NCBI GenBank assembly: GCA_902729315.2
Contig: LR746270.1
Span: 6,565,221-6,629,220, forward strand
Length of the DNA stretch: 64,000 nucleotides
Direction of reading: 5' to 3'
Origin: Spirodela intermedia
Lineage: Eukaryota > Streptophyta > Magnoliopsida > Alismatales > Araceae
The position numbers and the translations under genes are program-made. Position 1 is the first letter of the stretch; every line of letters begins with the position of its first letter. Under the pieces are notes generated by a model that did not search any database, was not told the DNA's origin, and was given only the letters and a program-made list of their open reading frames with translations. Below, one piece after another: positions 38,295-50,394 of this stretch.

Positions 38295-39690
38295 CAGCTA
38301 TTGAGTGAATGCCAATTGAAGGAGAAAATGAGAGAGAGAGAGAAAGAGAGAGAGAGAGTCAACGAGAAAGTCTGGTCTCATGACTGCTGTTCCATCTGAT
38401 GATAATTGTTGCAAGAAAAAGAAGAATCTTCATCATCCCTTATTGGTAAAATGTAAAGAATTTGCTCCATTCATTTGTCTTTGTAAGAATCATTTTATGA
38501 TTTTATTCACATATAAGGTATAATTAATGGTTTAAATGGACTGATTGTTAAGGAAAGCTTTGAGAATAGGCTCAATAGCTGAACTCCAGTGACCACTAGC
38601 CCATCCTTGATAAAGCCCCACCCAGCCCTAGTTATACATGTATCCTAAGATAAATAGGTCAATATCATGGTTGGTACGACAATTTCTCTATTTTACATAA
38701 TTTTCAACGTATGTCCAATTATTGGTTCCAAATTGGTCATGCATACACTATAATACCCAATTAATGACCATTATAGACTTTGACTTCGTCATGTTAGTAG
38801 CCATGGTATGACACCAACGAACGTATGTGACAATTAATGACCTTATAGATTATTAACATGTATTAACAAGCAATATGCATTTCAATAATCAAGGTTAATG
38901 TTGTGGTTTATAAAATGATATTCTCCATGAAAAACATAATTACAAAATATTGTTTCCTAACTAGCTATACAACAATGAAATGTGCAGTTGACGACTAATC
39001 TCCAAGCATTATCAAAAAACTCAAGCCGTATAGTCTCATTAGCTTAATTAAGTTTAGCTAGATCCATGATCATATGTGATGATTTTTAAAGGCTCTCAAT
39101 AGAATGAAGGGAAGAGGTCAACTTTAGTTAATCCGATTCATATCATTTGCCTAACCAATCCATTATTTATCACATATCATACTACAGATAGTTATTGCTC
39201 TTTTATTCAATTGTAAACGCCAATTGAAACTTAAATGCCTTCACTCATAATGGGTGTAGATAATGATGCCACTTATGATATTGTTCCTTCGACTCATCTC
39301 TTTCATAAACTTCGTCTTTAACCATAATATTATCATTTTATTATTAAGAAGAGGATGCTTGGCTTGAGAGGGCACATAATGGTCTATACTTTTAAGAAGA
39401 GGATCATTTCATCTTCAACTTTCAGATATATTTACCAAACGAATGGGAAAAGCTTAGTCGTCTCTCTCTCTCTATCTCTCTCTCTCTCTCTCTCTCCCTC
39501 CCTCCCTCCCTCCTCCCTCCCCAATCAAGAAGTCTTTCCTCCACCACCATGGAATCTACAGAAAAATCGACATCCTCTTTGTACACTGAGCTTCCTGCTA
39601 CCTCTTTCGGAGCACTCCAGTCGCTACCGCCTTGCCGGAATATTCCTTGCTTGGCGGTGGCGCCGTCGCCGGGCAATCCAAGGCAAATCC
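38295..39690. other. Intergenic, CT/GA repeats, no gene
   Basis: AT-rich spacer with a GA run (38330-38358) and a CT/CCCT run (39459-39522). The latter stands before the truncated pseudo-exonuclease relic. Nothing else was recognised. Confidence 0.6.
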
Positions 39691-39696
39691 AGATCA

Positions 39697-39861
39697 ATGT
39701 GCTCCATCCTGGTCACCGACAGAGCTGACGAAGCAGCGGAGTGGGCACGGTTGCTTCTCCTCGATCTGCCAGCAGAGTGCTCCCGCGAGTTCTTCAGCTT
39801 CCTCTGCAGTGCCGACGATCCCTTCGTCAGCGAGAGAATCTATCAACTGGGCAAGCGTTGA
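39697..39861 (+). pseudogene. Truncated relic of the pseudo-exonuclease family
   Basis: A 54-codon frame starts MCSILVTDRADEAAEWARL, matching VVTNRADEAAEWVAAV of the neighbour at 40427. It then jumps to PAECSREFFSFLCSADDPFVSERIYQLGK, matching the PFSPAVMEFLRDPENLFVG segment, so about 60 residues in between are missing. A stop follows and the Exo III part is absent. It is a deleted tandem copy rather than a functional gene. Confidence 0.7.
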
Positions 39862-40426
39862 CCAAGGAGATGAGCTGGGTGTCAGAGCTTTGCGCCGTTC
39901 CCCAGTTGGTCCGAGGACCTCCGATCCTGCGAGGAAGAAGATGATGACCTCTCTCCCTCCTCCTCCCATCTCGTTTCCTTCCTCAGCGATCTTTTTGTTT
40001 CGTTTTCTTGGAACCGCGGCCTTCAGATTCCATAGATGAAACCAGACATGATTGACAAAGCTCTTGATTGGTTGTGATGAAACTCAGTTTTCAAACGACG
40101 GAGCGGAGCGACAGGTGAAATCGCCGCAAAAATAGGACGGGGAAATCGCGGTCCTCTTGTTCCTCCGCCGCCCGGTGGCGGACGCTTTTCCGAGGCCTGC
40201 AACCTCCCCGGAGCAGAGGAAGATTTCTCTGCCTTCGTCGGAGGTGGGTTTCTCCATTCCGCAGCTTCGTCTCTGCTATGGTCCTTAGAGATATATAACC
40301 ATATCTTGAGGGGCGGCTTCTCCGTTGCACCCTGCGGGCCTGTAAATCCTAACGTCGCCTTTCACTCCAAGAAACCAAACCAGAAAAAGCGCGCCACCCA
40401 ATCTTCCTTGGTTTCCCTCTGCGGAA

Positions 40427-41092
40427 ATGGCGTCGGGGTCGGCGCCGCCGCAGCCGCCGCCGGGTAATCTCAGGTCGTTCATCGTCGGTTGCCGGCGGCA
40501 CTTCGCGGTGGTGACCAACCGGGCAGACGAGGCAGCGGAGTGGGTGGCGGCCGTCCGCCACCTGCCCCTGGTGAAAGTCAGGTTGGTGGGCTTGTCTTTC
40601 ATGTGGGGCAAGCACTCCCAGTCCGGCGGCAGCGGCGTCCTCTGGCGAGTGGAGTCCATCCACTTCTCCTTCCTTGCCAGGGTCCTGGTCTACTTCCTGG
40701 GTCAAGAACCCTTCTCCCCCGCGGTCATGGAGTTCCTCCGTGACCCAGAGAATCTCTTCGTCGGCGGAGGCCTCGTCGCAGCCTTCGACGAACTCGGCGT
40801 GGGCCGCCGGCGGGAGGCGGCGCCGCCGCGAGTGGACCTCCTCGACGTGGGCCGCATCTGCGGCGTCGCCAGCATGGCCGCCACCGCCTACGGCATGGGG
40901 CATCTGTACCCGGCGCTGGCCGAGGCCATCCTCAGAGACGTCGACCTGGGGCTCCTCCGGTCGCCGGAGCTGGGGCGACAGCCTTGGCAGTGGCCGCTGA
41001 GCGACACCCAGATTGAGCTCGCCGTCCAGACCGCCGTCATCTCCCAGAGCCTCAGCCATCGCGCCTTTGGCCGACTAAAGATCCTTCTGTAG
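40427..41092 (+). CDS. Catalytically dead WRN/RNase D-like exonuclease-fold protein, diverged paralog
   Basis: Intronless, 221 residues, GC-rich. Start MASGSAPPQPPPGNLRSF is shared in outline with copies A and B. Family segments: VVTNRADEAAEWVAAV, VRLVGLSFMWG (Exo I with S-x-M instead of D-x-E), IHFSFLARVLVYFLG, VMEFLRDPENLFVGGGLVAAFDELG (Exo II Asp replaced by Ala), and WPLSDTQIELAVQTAVISQSL (Exo III Asp replaced by Thr). Hence the loss of catalytic residues predates the split of this gene from A and B. The frame is open and strongly GC-biased at third positions, so it is probably a working gene. Function unknown. It lies just after a truncated copy and just before an F-box gene on the other strand. 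Confidence 0.8.
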   Translation: MASGSAPPQPPPGNLRSFIVGCRRHFAVVTNRADEAAEWVAAVRHLPLVKVRLVGLSFMWGKHSQSGGSGVLWRVESIHFSFLARVLVYFLGQEPFSPAVMEFLRDPENLFVGGGLVAAFDELGVGRRREAAPPRVDLLDVGRICGVASMAATAYGMGHLYPALAEAILRDVDLGLLRSPELGRQPWQWPLSDTQIELAVQTAVISQSLSHRAFGRLKILL

Positions 41093-41108
41093 AACGACCC
41101 CCCCAATT

Positions 41109-41174
41109 CCTCTTCTTCTTCTTCTTCTTCTTCTTCTTCTTCTTCTTCTTCTTCTTCTTCTTCTTCTTCTTCTT
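41109..41174 (+). repeat. (CTT)n microsatellite
   Basis: About 21 CTT units directly after the stop of the 40427 gene, so probably in its 3' UTR. Confidence 0.97.
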
Positions 41175-41595
41175 CCTCGCTCTTTCGTTCCCCTGCTCTT
41201 CGCCGCCTCTACGGCGACTTCCCCGATCAAAATAATCAGGACATCTTATGGTCAACCCAAGATCTGGGATCTTGTTCTTGCCGCAGGCACCTTCACAGAA
41301 ACCCAAGATTTCTGTTCTTAATAGACCATCGCTTCCGACTCCATTAAAACCCCAAAATCCGTCCTGATGGGCACACTGAGATCCCATTCCGAGATCAAAG
41401 ATAATCATTGATCCCATTTTCTGCATCTCTTCTCGAACAGAGTCTATACAGATAATTATATATGGTTATTAACATTTACAGAAAACATCCTGTACACAAT
41501 TACAAGCATATATTGGATGAAGACGGGAGTAATTACATATAGTTATTCACATTTATGGAAAACCAGCCGCAAACCTTGAAGAAATGCAGGGATTT

Positions 41596-43239
41596 CTACG
41601 AGGGGTCGCCGACGACCTTAGTGATCTGAACCCGCAGCACCTCGTGGATGACCCCTCGGTTGAGAACACTGCGGACTTCTTCCTCCGAAGTGGCGAGCTC
41701 CCAGAGGGAGACCCTGCGAGAGCGGGACTCGTCAGGGTGACGGAAGACATAGAACCACCTCCCCAGTGTGAACCAGTTCACACAGACCCGTCGCTCTGCT
41801 ATGCAGGAGCTTCGGAGGGCTTCCGTCACATCAATGCCCTGCCGAGATTGTCAACAAGACGGAAAATTTTAAGATCAAGATGGAAAACTTCCGCCTCAAT
41901 TTTGCTGGAAGATGAAACAGGTTCGTGTGATGGAAGATGAACAGAATGAGCCAGATCCATCTGAGATGAATCAAGTTTCTCGGCAGAATCTATTCAAAAA
42001 GTGAAGATGATGATGCATTCTTCTTGCGGGTCAAAAGGAAAATCTTACAAAAGAGGAAAGAAATATCAACAGTATGTTATTAAACAGGAATCGAGCAGGA
42101 TAAGGGAATTTTGAAAAAAAAATGGTTGCTTACAGGGACTCGTAGAGAAAAGATCAGATAGTGCAGGCCGATCAGATTAAGCAGCACACTGTGCTTCACC
42201 GTCAGTAGGAAGAACTTGATATCCAGAAATCCGGCGCCCATTGATTGCAAATCTGCAACTGCTTTCAAGAAATCGCTACCCTCGAGTGATTCGTTCTGAG
42301 AACAGTTTTTCACAAAAGTCACGACATTGGAGACCCTCGAGGCCATCTCTTGGTGGCGCCTGATGTAGAATTCTTTCCATTCCTGCAGCATTCATGTTGA
42401 TCTTTCATCAATCCGAAGAATTATCAGAAGATGGAATTGGACGAATTTTATGCACAGTTTTCAATCAAGAATAAACGCCATGATTCATGATACACTGGTA
42501 TCATATGCCGGGCATGAGCAGCAGATTCAGTGGTGGTTCAATCCGATTCATCATGGGTCACCCATCATGATCCATGAGAACCGCAACAGAGCGAATCATT
42601 CCAAGGTTTCATCACTGTAATCTTCCATGGATGCTCATGTGTCCTCTTCTCTCTCATGATCTCTCAGCCCGCATGCTTGATTCTAAGTGAATTCCAGAGG
42701 GACTAACTCCTCTACCTAAATCATCCCAGAAATGCATTGGAATTCGGTTCACTTCGCTCTTTGGGCAGCAGCAGAAACAGACGATGATGAAATTCATCAC
42801 CATCATCAGTCCAAAGAATTATCACAGCAGCCGAGAACTAAAGAAGTGCGACGAGTAATTGAGAATGGAGAAGCTTATGGTAAAAGAAGAAATTGGGGAA
42901 AACAGAATCCCACAGAGTGAAGACCTGAACAGAAACGCCTGCAGCAGAAACAGACGATGACCGCGATGATGAGGATGAGGAGGATGATGATCCTTCGGCA
43001 ACGAGAGACGGCAAGCACGGCGGGACAAGTAAAGGCCACCTGCATGCGGAGAGGGAGGCCCAGAGGTAGTCGGAAGCGCAGAGATGATACCAGAAATGGG
43101 AGCAGCTACCCAGAGACAAGAGGTCGCGCGGGCCAAGGTAGGAGGCGATGGCGATGACGAGGTCTTCGGGGATGGAATCCAAGCCAATCCCCCTCCGGTG
43201 GCTACTTCCCGGCTCGGTGGGGCGCAGAGGAGCTTCCAT
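41596..43239 (-). CDS. F-box protein, three exons
   Basis: Exons (transcript order) 43239-42925, 42382-42134, 41838-41596; phases agree and give 268 residues. The start MEAPLRPTEPG is the first in-frame ATG. An F-box occupies about residues 22-68 (IPEDLVIAIASYLGPRDLLSL...YLWASLSACRWP), so it probably binds SKP1 in an SCF ubiquitin ligase. A Ser run and a hydrophobic stretch follow. Exon 2 encodes EWKEFYIRRHQEMASRV and later LLNLIGLHYLIFSL; exon 3 has VCVNWFTLGRWFYVFRHPDESRSR and RGVIHEVLRV. Plant F-box proteins with this WKLGRWFYGFR-type tail are known, but I cannot name the member or substrate. No stop or frameshift was found. The donor of exon 1 (GTCTTC) is weak. Confidence 0.85.
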
Positions 43240-45519
43240 CGGCGGCGGCGAAGAGGAAGAAAATGATGATGACAATGAGGATGTAGCAGAAACCCAGGAG
43301 GGGATCGATTGGGCAGGAGAATAGGGCGGAGGAGGGACCTCAGGAAAAGGGTTGACCCCCGTCTTCAACCTCCGTGTCCATTTGTGAAGGGACAGCCGCT
43401 ATGTCGGTTGTTGCGTCTGGCGATCCCCTAACGGGCACGTGGAGGAAGAGTACAGGATGATGCTTACTCCTCTTTAAAAGATTGGCTTCAGAATTCTCTC
43501 CTCCTCAAAGCACTGACTTCTTACTCTTCTTGTAGAGAGAGAATCCTCCCAACCACCGTTTGAAAGCCCATAGTATCATGACCTTCGTTGACCTTAGGTC
43601 TATACCCACCTGCTAAACATAAATAATTAGTCATTATTTTTTTTGTATTTCCTAGATATTCTAGATGTTTTTGGAAGTCTTAGAATCACGCAGCATATGA
43701 GTTATATAAGAATCTTATAGTAAGTAGCAAAGATTGGAGATTGCTACAATATAAATTATAAACAAGGAATGGTATTATGTGTGAGGAGGTGGTTGAATAA
43801 TCACATAATTTCCTCCTGAATAATTGTATTTCTTAAATAAGTTTTTTTGCAATATTTACGCCACCCATTATAATTTTGTGTCAATGATGTGTTGCTAGTC
43901 CAGCTATGCATCCAAAGTTGAGTCAACATATGTGAATATATTTAGCAAGCTACGAGTATTTATTAATTAAGAGTTTTTTTCATTTTACTATTAATGTGTA
44001 AACACGATAACTAACATTCTGACCCCATGATTGTCGGATTTTATTCATTCTGTATTTTTATGTCGTAAGATTAACCAAGTAGTATAAATTATTTATGTGG
44101 TAAAACATCTTCCATGCCCACAACTTATTATCATGGCCGTAAAACCTAGATCATTATGATATGAATTAATGTGGTCATTTTCTTTCCTAGATATTTGGTA
44201 CATAGTTTTAAGCTGAGAAATATTGTAGCTAAATATCATGTAAATGATGAACTTTATTTGTAAAATAGTTAACTTTCTCAATTTTTTGCATTCATCATTT
44301 TAGTGATTATACTATCAAGAAACATTAAAAACATTATACCCAATGTACTTCCTCAACAAAATCTTGGAGTTTTTCATTTTTTAATTATCTAATTGATTCA
44401 TTAATCTTGAACTTTACTTTTTTTAAAAGGTAAACTAATACATAAAAACATCCTATTTAATTTTAAATATGTAAATTGCATTTTATCCATTTTTCTCCTC
44501 CAAACCCCACCCACTAGATGACTTGAGAGGTTGTGGCTTTTCAATCTTCTTGATGCTTTTAAAACTTTTTTTTGGTTATCATCTTAGCTATTTAAATAAT
44601 TTATAAATAATTTCACATTCTCTATATTGACTTTATAAAGGGTCATAACTCATAATATTTAATGCCTCAAATTTTCTCTCACTTTTATTTGAGATGTTCC
44701 CATTGTACAGAAGAAACCCTGTGGAGATGTCAGCCCTTGAGGAATCCTTGAGGGAAAGGGGACTCAGACCTAGAGAAATCCAAGAGCATGCCAAGTCGTT
44801 GACCTAGAGAAATCCTCAAGGGAAAGGGAATAGGACAAGAATAAAGAGATGATCATCCACAAGGATGAGACAATAATTGATAGAATCATGTTGATGGTCT
44901 CAGTCCATCACGATTGACCTGCTCGAGAGACATGTGAGAAAACCTCTCTCATCTCAACCATTCAAAAGACATGAGAGAGAGCTCTCCTATTTGATTCACT
45001 TGGGAGACATGCAAGGAGTAAGGGGGTGGAGACACAATAGTCACGTCAACCCTTATGGCCCATTCAAGAGTTGTGTAGAGAGAGAACAAAGGTGGTTGCA
45101 GCTGTCACATCCTGCTATGCATAGATCAAGATAGTTCCTTTTAAGAAATAGTTATCTTTTCCTATTTTCTATAAATAGGTCATGTATTTCCTCTTTTTTA
45201 AAGATGATGTACGATGATTTCTTTTTTTATTATACCGTCCCTCTTCATCAACTCTATTCCTTTTCTTGATAGCTTCTCTTTCTTCTATTGTAGGTGAAGT
45301 TATTATAGAAGGAGAGAAGAGTTTATTATTGACTCTCCAATGTGTGAGTCATCTCGAGGACATTGAGACGTGGATTAGCAATGTTTCGTGGAAGTCTTGT
45401 TCTCATCAGAATTAATGATAGTTTAGTAATTTCTTTTCTATTTACTTTCATTGATATCTAGAAATTGAGTTTTCATTGTTATTGTGATCATGTGCTTACA
45501 TATTTTCTCCTACAAATCA

Positions 45520-45690
45520 CCATGACGGAAACAAGATCACAAGATGACCGAGGAGAAGAGATTGACATGTCGAACTGCTTGACCACCCTAATGGCAATGG
45601 CGGCACTCTTAGTGACACTGTCAAGCAATGGCAGTGATGGGGGATATCAATGAGCTCACCGGTAGAGGGAACACACAGACATGATCTTCC
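45520..45690 (-). pseudogene. Relic of the 3' end of a CASP-like gene
   Basis: 'gatatcaatgagctcaccggtagagggaacacac' here matches 'gatatcagtgagcccggcggtaaagggaatacgc' at the 3' end of the intact CASP-like gene (about 54400-54436). The preceding 130 bases also match the sequence 3' of that gene. Only the last codons and 3' flank survive; the rest of the gene is missing in block C. Confidence 0.65.
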
Positions 45691-46177
45691 AACTAATGAT
45701 AGGGGAAAAAACTTGGCACAGTGAGTAAACAAGTTGATAGACGATTTGATTAAGTATCTTCTAACTAGTTATCTAAGTTCTTCATTGCCATTTTTGCATA
45801 CTTCATTTAGCTTTCATGGCAGATTGTTAGTTATCTATGGGATATCAAGACTCCTTAAATGTTATTATCGATAATGATAATATCATAATTAAATGAAATG
45901 ATAAAAAAATAATACTTCAAAAAAGATTAATAATAATTATGGGACCAAAGTTTGTATTGAATGACAAAAGATAGCTCTTGATATAAATATTTCTATTTTT
46001 GGAAAACTTTAATGCTACTTTCTACTTCCATCTTTACAAAACTTATAATTATATAGATTTTCTAATGCACCGAGACACACCAAAGCTTCCTACTACTAGA
46101 GAATATGCTTTCAAATACATTGACTTGCATGGAGAAATCTCATTTCTTTGTTGAACATGAAATAAAATAATATATAT

Positions 46178-46291
46178 ATCATTTACTAGACAAAGTGGAG
46201 GATGCGGCTGTGGTTTTCATAAACTCCATTATATATCATTTACTAGACAAAGTGGAGGATGGAGCCATGGTTTTCATAAACTACTTTGAGT
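46178..46291 (+). repeat. Two 57-bp tandem units
   Basis: 'atcatttactagacaaagtg' plus 'gaggatg...tggttttcataaactcc' is repeated at a 57-base interval with a few changes. No function seen. Confidence 0.85.
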
Positions 46292-46492
46292 GAAGAACTG
46301 GTCGAGACATCTTCCTGCTGGGGATTCTTGAAGTTACCCACATGAGATAAACAACATCCGTGCACAAAGCAGCAAGTCTAGTCTTTCACGAACATTCATA
46401 GCGTATTGAGTTAAGAGTGCCACTAGTTCTACATCAAATCGAATCTAATACGTATGACTTTCCTACCTCTTTCATACTGGGGAAAACTTAGT

Positions 46493-46610
46493 CCTCTCTC
46501 TCCCCCCTCCCTCTCTCTCTCTCCTCCTCTCTCTCTCTCTCTGTTTTCAATCGACGGAGCGACAGGTGTGGATGCTGCTAAAATGCCTTCAAATAGAGGA
46601 CCGAAAATCG
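46493..46610 (+). repeat. CT run and fragment of the exo-gene 5' flank
   Basis: A CT microsatellite (46493-46541) is followed by 'cgacggagcgacaggtg..gatgctgctaaaat', which resembles 40096-40135, upstream of the 40427 gene ('gacggagcggagcgacaggtgaaatcgccgcaaaaat'). It suggests that a copy of the pseudo-exonuclease flank once stood at the left of block D, with the gene itself lost. Confidence 0.45.
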
Positions 46611-46853
46611 GTTGGAAGTCGGCATCATTTTTAATTTTTGTTTCAATAATAATTTGGAACAGAGAAAAATACGCAATATTATAAAGCGGGGCCCGCCCAC
46701 CTACCTCTACAGACGGCATCTGCCAGCGGGAGATTAATGATGAGATATGTTTACAATGTTATAAGGGTATAGTGCGACTTAGGTCTCAGGTCGAAAAAAA
46801 CTTTGAAAGCTAAGCAAGATCGTGTCGCCACCGTCTCGCCTCTTGCATCAACT

Positions 46854-49109
46854 TTGAAGGTGAAGACTCCCAAAACTCAGAAAGCTAAGCAAGAGCTTGA
46901 GAAGCGTGCACCAAAGCTGGTTAGCAATACTATTTATTCTATCTTCCGTCTATTTCGTTTTTTAGTTTATAGAAACTGTTATCAATTTTTTTCATCTTAT
47001 ATGTCAATGTAATGTATTATCCTGTGTTTTGGTAGGTTGAGAATCCAAAGAAGTCTCTAATTCTTCAGGGAGCACGGTCTAGTGCTGTACTGAATGCCGT
47101 GCTTACTCAAATCTATCACCTTAAAAGGGATAATGCTATGAGATTTACGAAGAAGAATGACAGAGTCATGCCCTTTGAGAGTGCTGGTGAGGCATCACTG
47201 AAGTTTCTTTCTCAGAATTGATTGTAGCCTCTTTGTGGTAAGTGGGAAATTTTAGCCCGTGCACAAAGTTTGTCTATGAGCACTTTAAAATCTACCCTTT
47301 ATTCACCTCTGGTCGTCTTTTACTCGTGATATAAATTTTTTCCATTTTTAGATGGTTTTTATGTACGCAATCTATAGAAAAATGGCCTTATTTTCTATGC
47401 GAGTTCTGCAAAAGATAATCCTTGTTCAACTGTTGTGTCTTGTGAGCCATGATGTTTGGGTATGATTACTGTTGATCTTAGGCTCTCATTCGTGCTCTAG
47501 ATGCCTATGAAATAAATATAGAAAACTCGGCATGATTACTGTGGAAAGCAGATTTCTGGGTGTGGTATAGGAAAACTAGTTGTTGACTGCAATTCTCTTA
47601 TTAACGTAGTTTAGGATATCATATTATTTGTGTATTGAACACATTTCTAAGGCAACAATTTTTTTTTCACTTGAAAACCGACATTCAATCAAGAAGATGA
47701 TAATAATCTAAATGAGAATGCGCCATCCTATTTGATGTTAAGGAGTCCCCTTGATGGCATCTCTGTGCTTTTCAAGAAAAGAATAATCTTTTACTGTTCG
47801 GAGACGAGAGAGATAAGGTATTGATTACACGCACCAAACCCTCTTGTGTATGTTATCATTGACCATAGCCTATGAAGCACATTTTAATCTGTTTTCTCTG
47901 TCACTCTTTGCTTTGAATTTTGCCATTACACATTAATCTATGCGAAGAATGGCAAAGTTCAAGTCTTTTGAGCTTTCAGATTCAAGAATGATGGAAGCCA
48001 TTTTCGCAGTTCCTGATTTTCGTCTTTCTTGCCCTTATTATTGAATATCTGATCCTTGGTTGTTCCAGATGGTTCGAGTTTCTGGCTTGTGATGGTTTCT
48101 TTGGGTTGCAGTTTGGTTCCCATTCTAAGAAACGTCCGAACAATCTAGTCCTGGGAAGAATGTTTGATCATCACATTTTATGATCTTGTGGAAGTGGGCG
48201 TGGAAAACTTCAAGACCATGAAATCTTTCTCTTATGACGAGAAGATAGCTTCACGGATGGGCTCCAAGCCATTCTTTGCTCTTATCGGCGAAGGCTTTGA
48301 GAGCTCGGGGGAACGGAAACATTTGAAGGAAGTCTTGCTCGACCTTTTCAGGGGAGAGGTAAACAAATTGTCAAGTCTCCATCAGAAGCATCAGGGTTTT
48401 CCAACGCCCATTGATTGATTTTATGCATTTGATCGTGCAGGTGGTGGACAACTTGAATCTTGCAGGAGTTGGCCGTGCCTTTGTGTGTACCGATATCTCT
48501 GCAAACACCGTTCTCTACACGCATTGTTGCATCCGGCTGAAAGGTCGGGGACTACTATTCCCAGGATCGAGTTGGTGGAGGTTGGACCCTCCATGGATCT
48601 AGTTGTTAGGCGGCACCGCCTCCCCAATGCAAGCTTGCAGAAAGAAGCCATGAAGGGCGCTCGTGAACCACATAAGAAGGTTAGGCCCCCGACTCTCCAT
48701 CCTTTCTTTGCGCCGCAAAGTTCCCATTTATAGTATTGAATTCCGTTTCTCACTGCATATCTTCTCGATTGACGGATGTTTAAATCTGTTTCACACTGTT
48801 TTTGGTATTTCCATCTCACAGCCAAAAAATGTGGTCCGAGACATCGTGCATGGGAAGATTGGGAAGATTTATGTTCCAGACCAGAAGGTCAGCGCCCCCA
48901 CACTCTTTGTTCTTCCTTGGGCACTCGGGCCTTCTCTCTTTTCCTCAAGAACATTTTTGTTCATAATACGGGCGCCCTCAGGTTGGAAATCTGGCCTTGT
49001 AAAAAATGACGTCAAAGGGCTGAAGAGGGAGAGGCGTGAGGCCAAGGCCAGGGGCGGCGCCTCCCCAGATCATCCCCCAAAGAGGCAGAAGGCCTCCCCT
49101 GGACCTTGA
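46854..49109 (+). pseudogene. RPF2: RPF2 homolog (Brix domain, ribosome biogenesis), four frameshifts and no start codon
   Basis: Six exons can be traced: 46854-46919, 47036-47237, 48112-48358, 48441-48679, 48822-48887, 48982-49109. They encode VKTPKTQKAKQELEKRAPKL, ILQGARSS, RPNNLVLGRMFDHH, YDLVEVGVENFKTMKSF, LLDLFRGEV, PRIELVEVGPSMDLVVRR, GKIGKIYVPDQK and KGLKRERREAK, all hallmarks of RPF2, which works in 60S assembly with RRS1 and 5S RNP. Breaks: 2 bases missing near 47218 (exon 2 length 202, stop follows), 1 extra T near 48178 (exon 3 length 247), 1 base missing near 48541 (exon 4 length 239), 1 base missing near 48999 (exon 6 length 128). The expected initiator ATG is ACT and no in-frame ATG precedes it. 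Splice sites are all present, so it is a duplicated rather than processed copy. Assembly indels are an alternative for some breaks. Confidence 0.85.
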
Positions 49110-50394
49110 CATGGCTACTATGATTGGAAAAATGAAGAAGGGGGCCTCCGAGGTAGTCGGAATTGAAATAATTTCTCAATTATGCTCCTCTCGAGTAATT
49201 TTGGCATCAAGAACAGAATTTCACGATTTCGTTTTTATGGTTCTTATGATAGATTGATAAAGAGCGAAGGGGATTTCATATGTTATCCCAATGGGTGTGG
49301 TTCATTCATGGGATAAGGAAGAGGGCTGGTGGCACCAAGGCCACCTGAGGAGGATGGAGCCTTTGACCTTTTAAAGTCAACATTTTGGGTCCGATTTTGT
49401 CTTGGTTTCATTCATCGGATGGGCGAGAGAAGTCAAAATTCTGCTCTCTTCAAAAGAAGCAAGTCTCTGGTGAACCCAGCGTACTGGGACAGAGATGGAG
49501 AGCTGTGCTGGAACAGCCTGAGGTAGGCGATGCCTTCAAGAAGCGTTGACTTCTTACTGGCTTCAGCACTTCCATGGCGACTTGGCTGATCAAGAATGAT
49601 CAAGAACTCATCATCTTAGGACCAACCCAGGATTTGGGATCTTCTTCTTTCCGCAGCTTCATAGAAACCCAGCATTTCTGTTCTTCATGCCACAGCTTCT
49701 GACTGTCAATAACATCCCCGAAATCCCTGATGGGCACACTGTAAATCTCATTCCCAGGCTAAAAATCATCATTGCGCCCATGTTCCACAACTTTGCTCGA
49801 ACAGGTGATTATATATGGTTATTCACATTTATAGAAAATATCCTGTGCACAATTACAGGCATACGTTGGATGAAGCAGGGAATGATTACATGTGGTTATT
49901 CACATTTTTAGAAAGCCAGCCGCAAACCTCGTGGATGACTCCTCGGTTGGGAACACTGGGCAGTTTTTCTTCCTCGCAGAGGGAGGTCCTGCGAGAGCGG
50001 GGATCGTCAGGGAGGCGGAAGACATGGAACAACCTCCCCAGTCTGAACCAGTTCGTACAGACCCGTCACCCTGCTATGCAGGAGCTTCGGAGGGCTTCCG
50101 TCACATCAATGCCCTGCGGAGATTGTCAACAAGATGGAAAATTTTGTCTCATGTGATGGAAGATGAACAGAATGAGCCAGACCCATCTGAGATGAATCAA
50201 GTTTCTGGCCAGAATCTATTCAAAAAGTGGAGATGATGATGCGTATTCTTCTTCGTGGGTCAAAAGGAAAATCTTACAAAAGAGGAAATATATATCAACA
50301 TTATGTTATTAAACAGAAATCGACCAAGATAAGGGAATTTTTTAAATAAATGGTTGCTTACAGAGACTCGTAGAGAGAAGATCAGATAGTACAG

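Larger units (their letters stand above)
41210..45730. repeat. Segmental duplication block C
   Basis: Colinear, same-orientation match with about 49560-54400. Landmarks are the stretch after the F-box stop ('gggatctt', 'aaccca.gatttctgttctt'), the F-box exons, 'gaggttgtggcttttcaatc', 'agagatgatcatccacaag' and the end of the CASP-like gene. Block C keeps the F-box gene and has lost most of the CASP-like gene; block D is the reverse. Confidence 0.8.

Noticed and set aside
40349-41059. 236-codon - strand frame
   Set aside because: Antisense of the 40427 gene, created by its high GC3.
43368-43381. Alternative upstream start for the F-box gene
   Set aside because: The 43368 codon is TTG and the ATG at 43381 is in another frame and stops after 13 codons; the first in-frame ATG is at 43239.
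49110-49550. Possible organelle-derived or coding fragment after the RPF2 relic
   Set aside because: Short frames with no recognisable motif; I could not assign it to mitochondrial or plastid DNA by eye.
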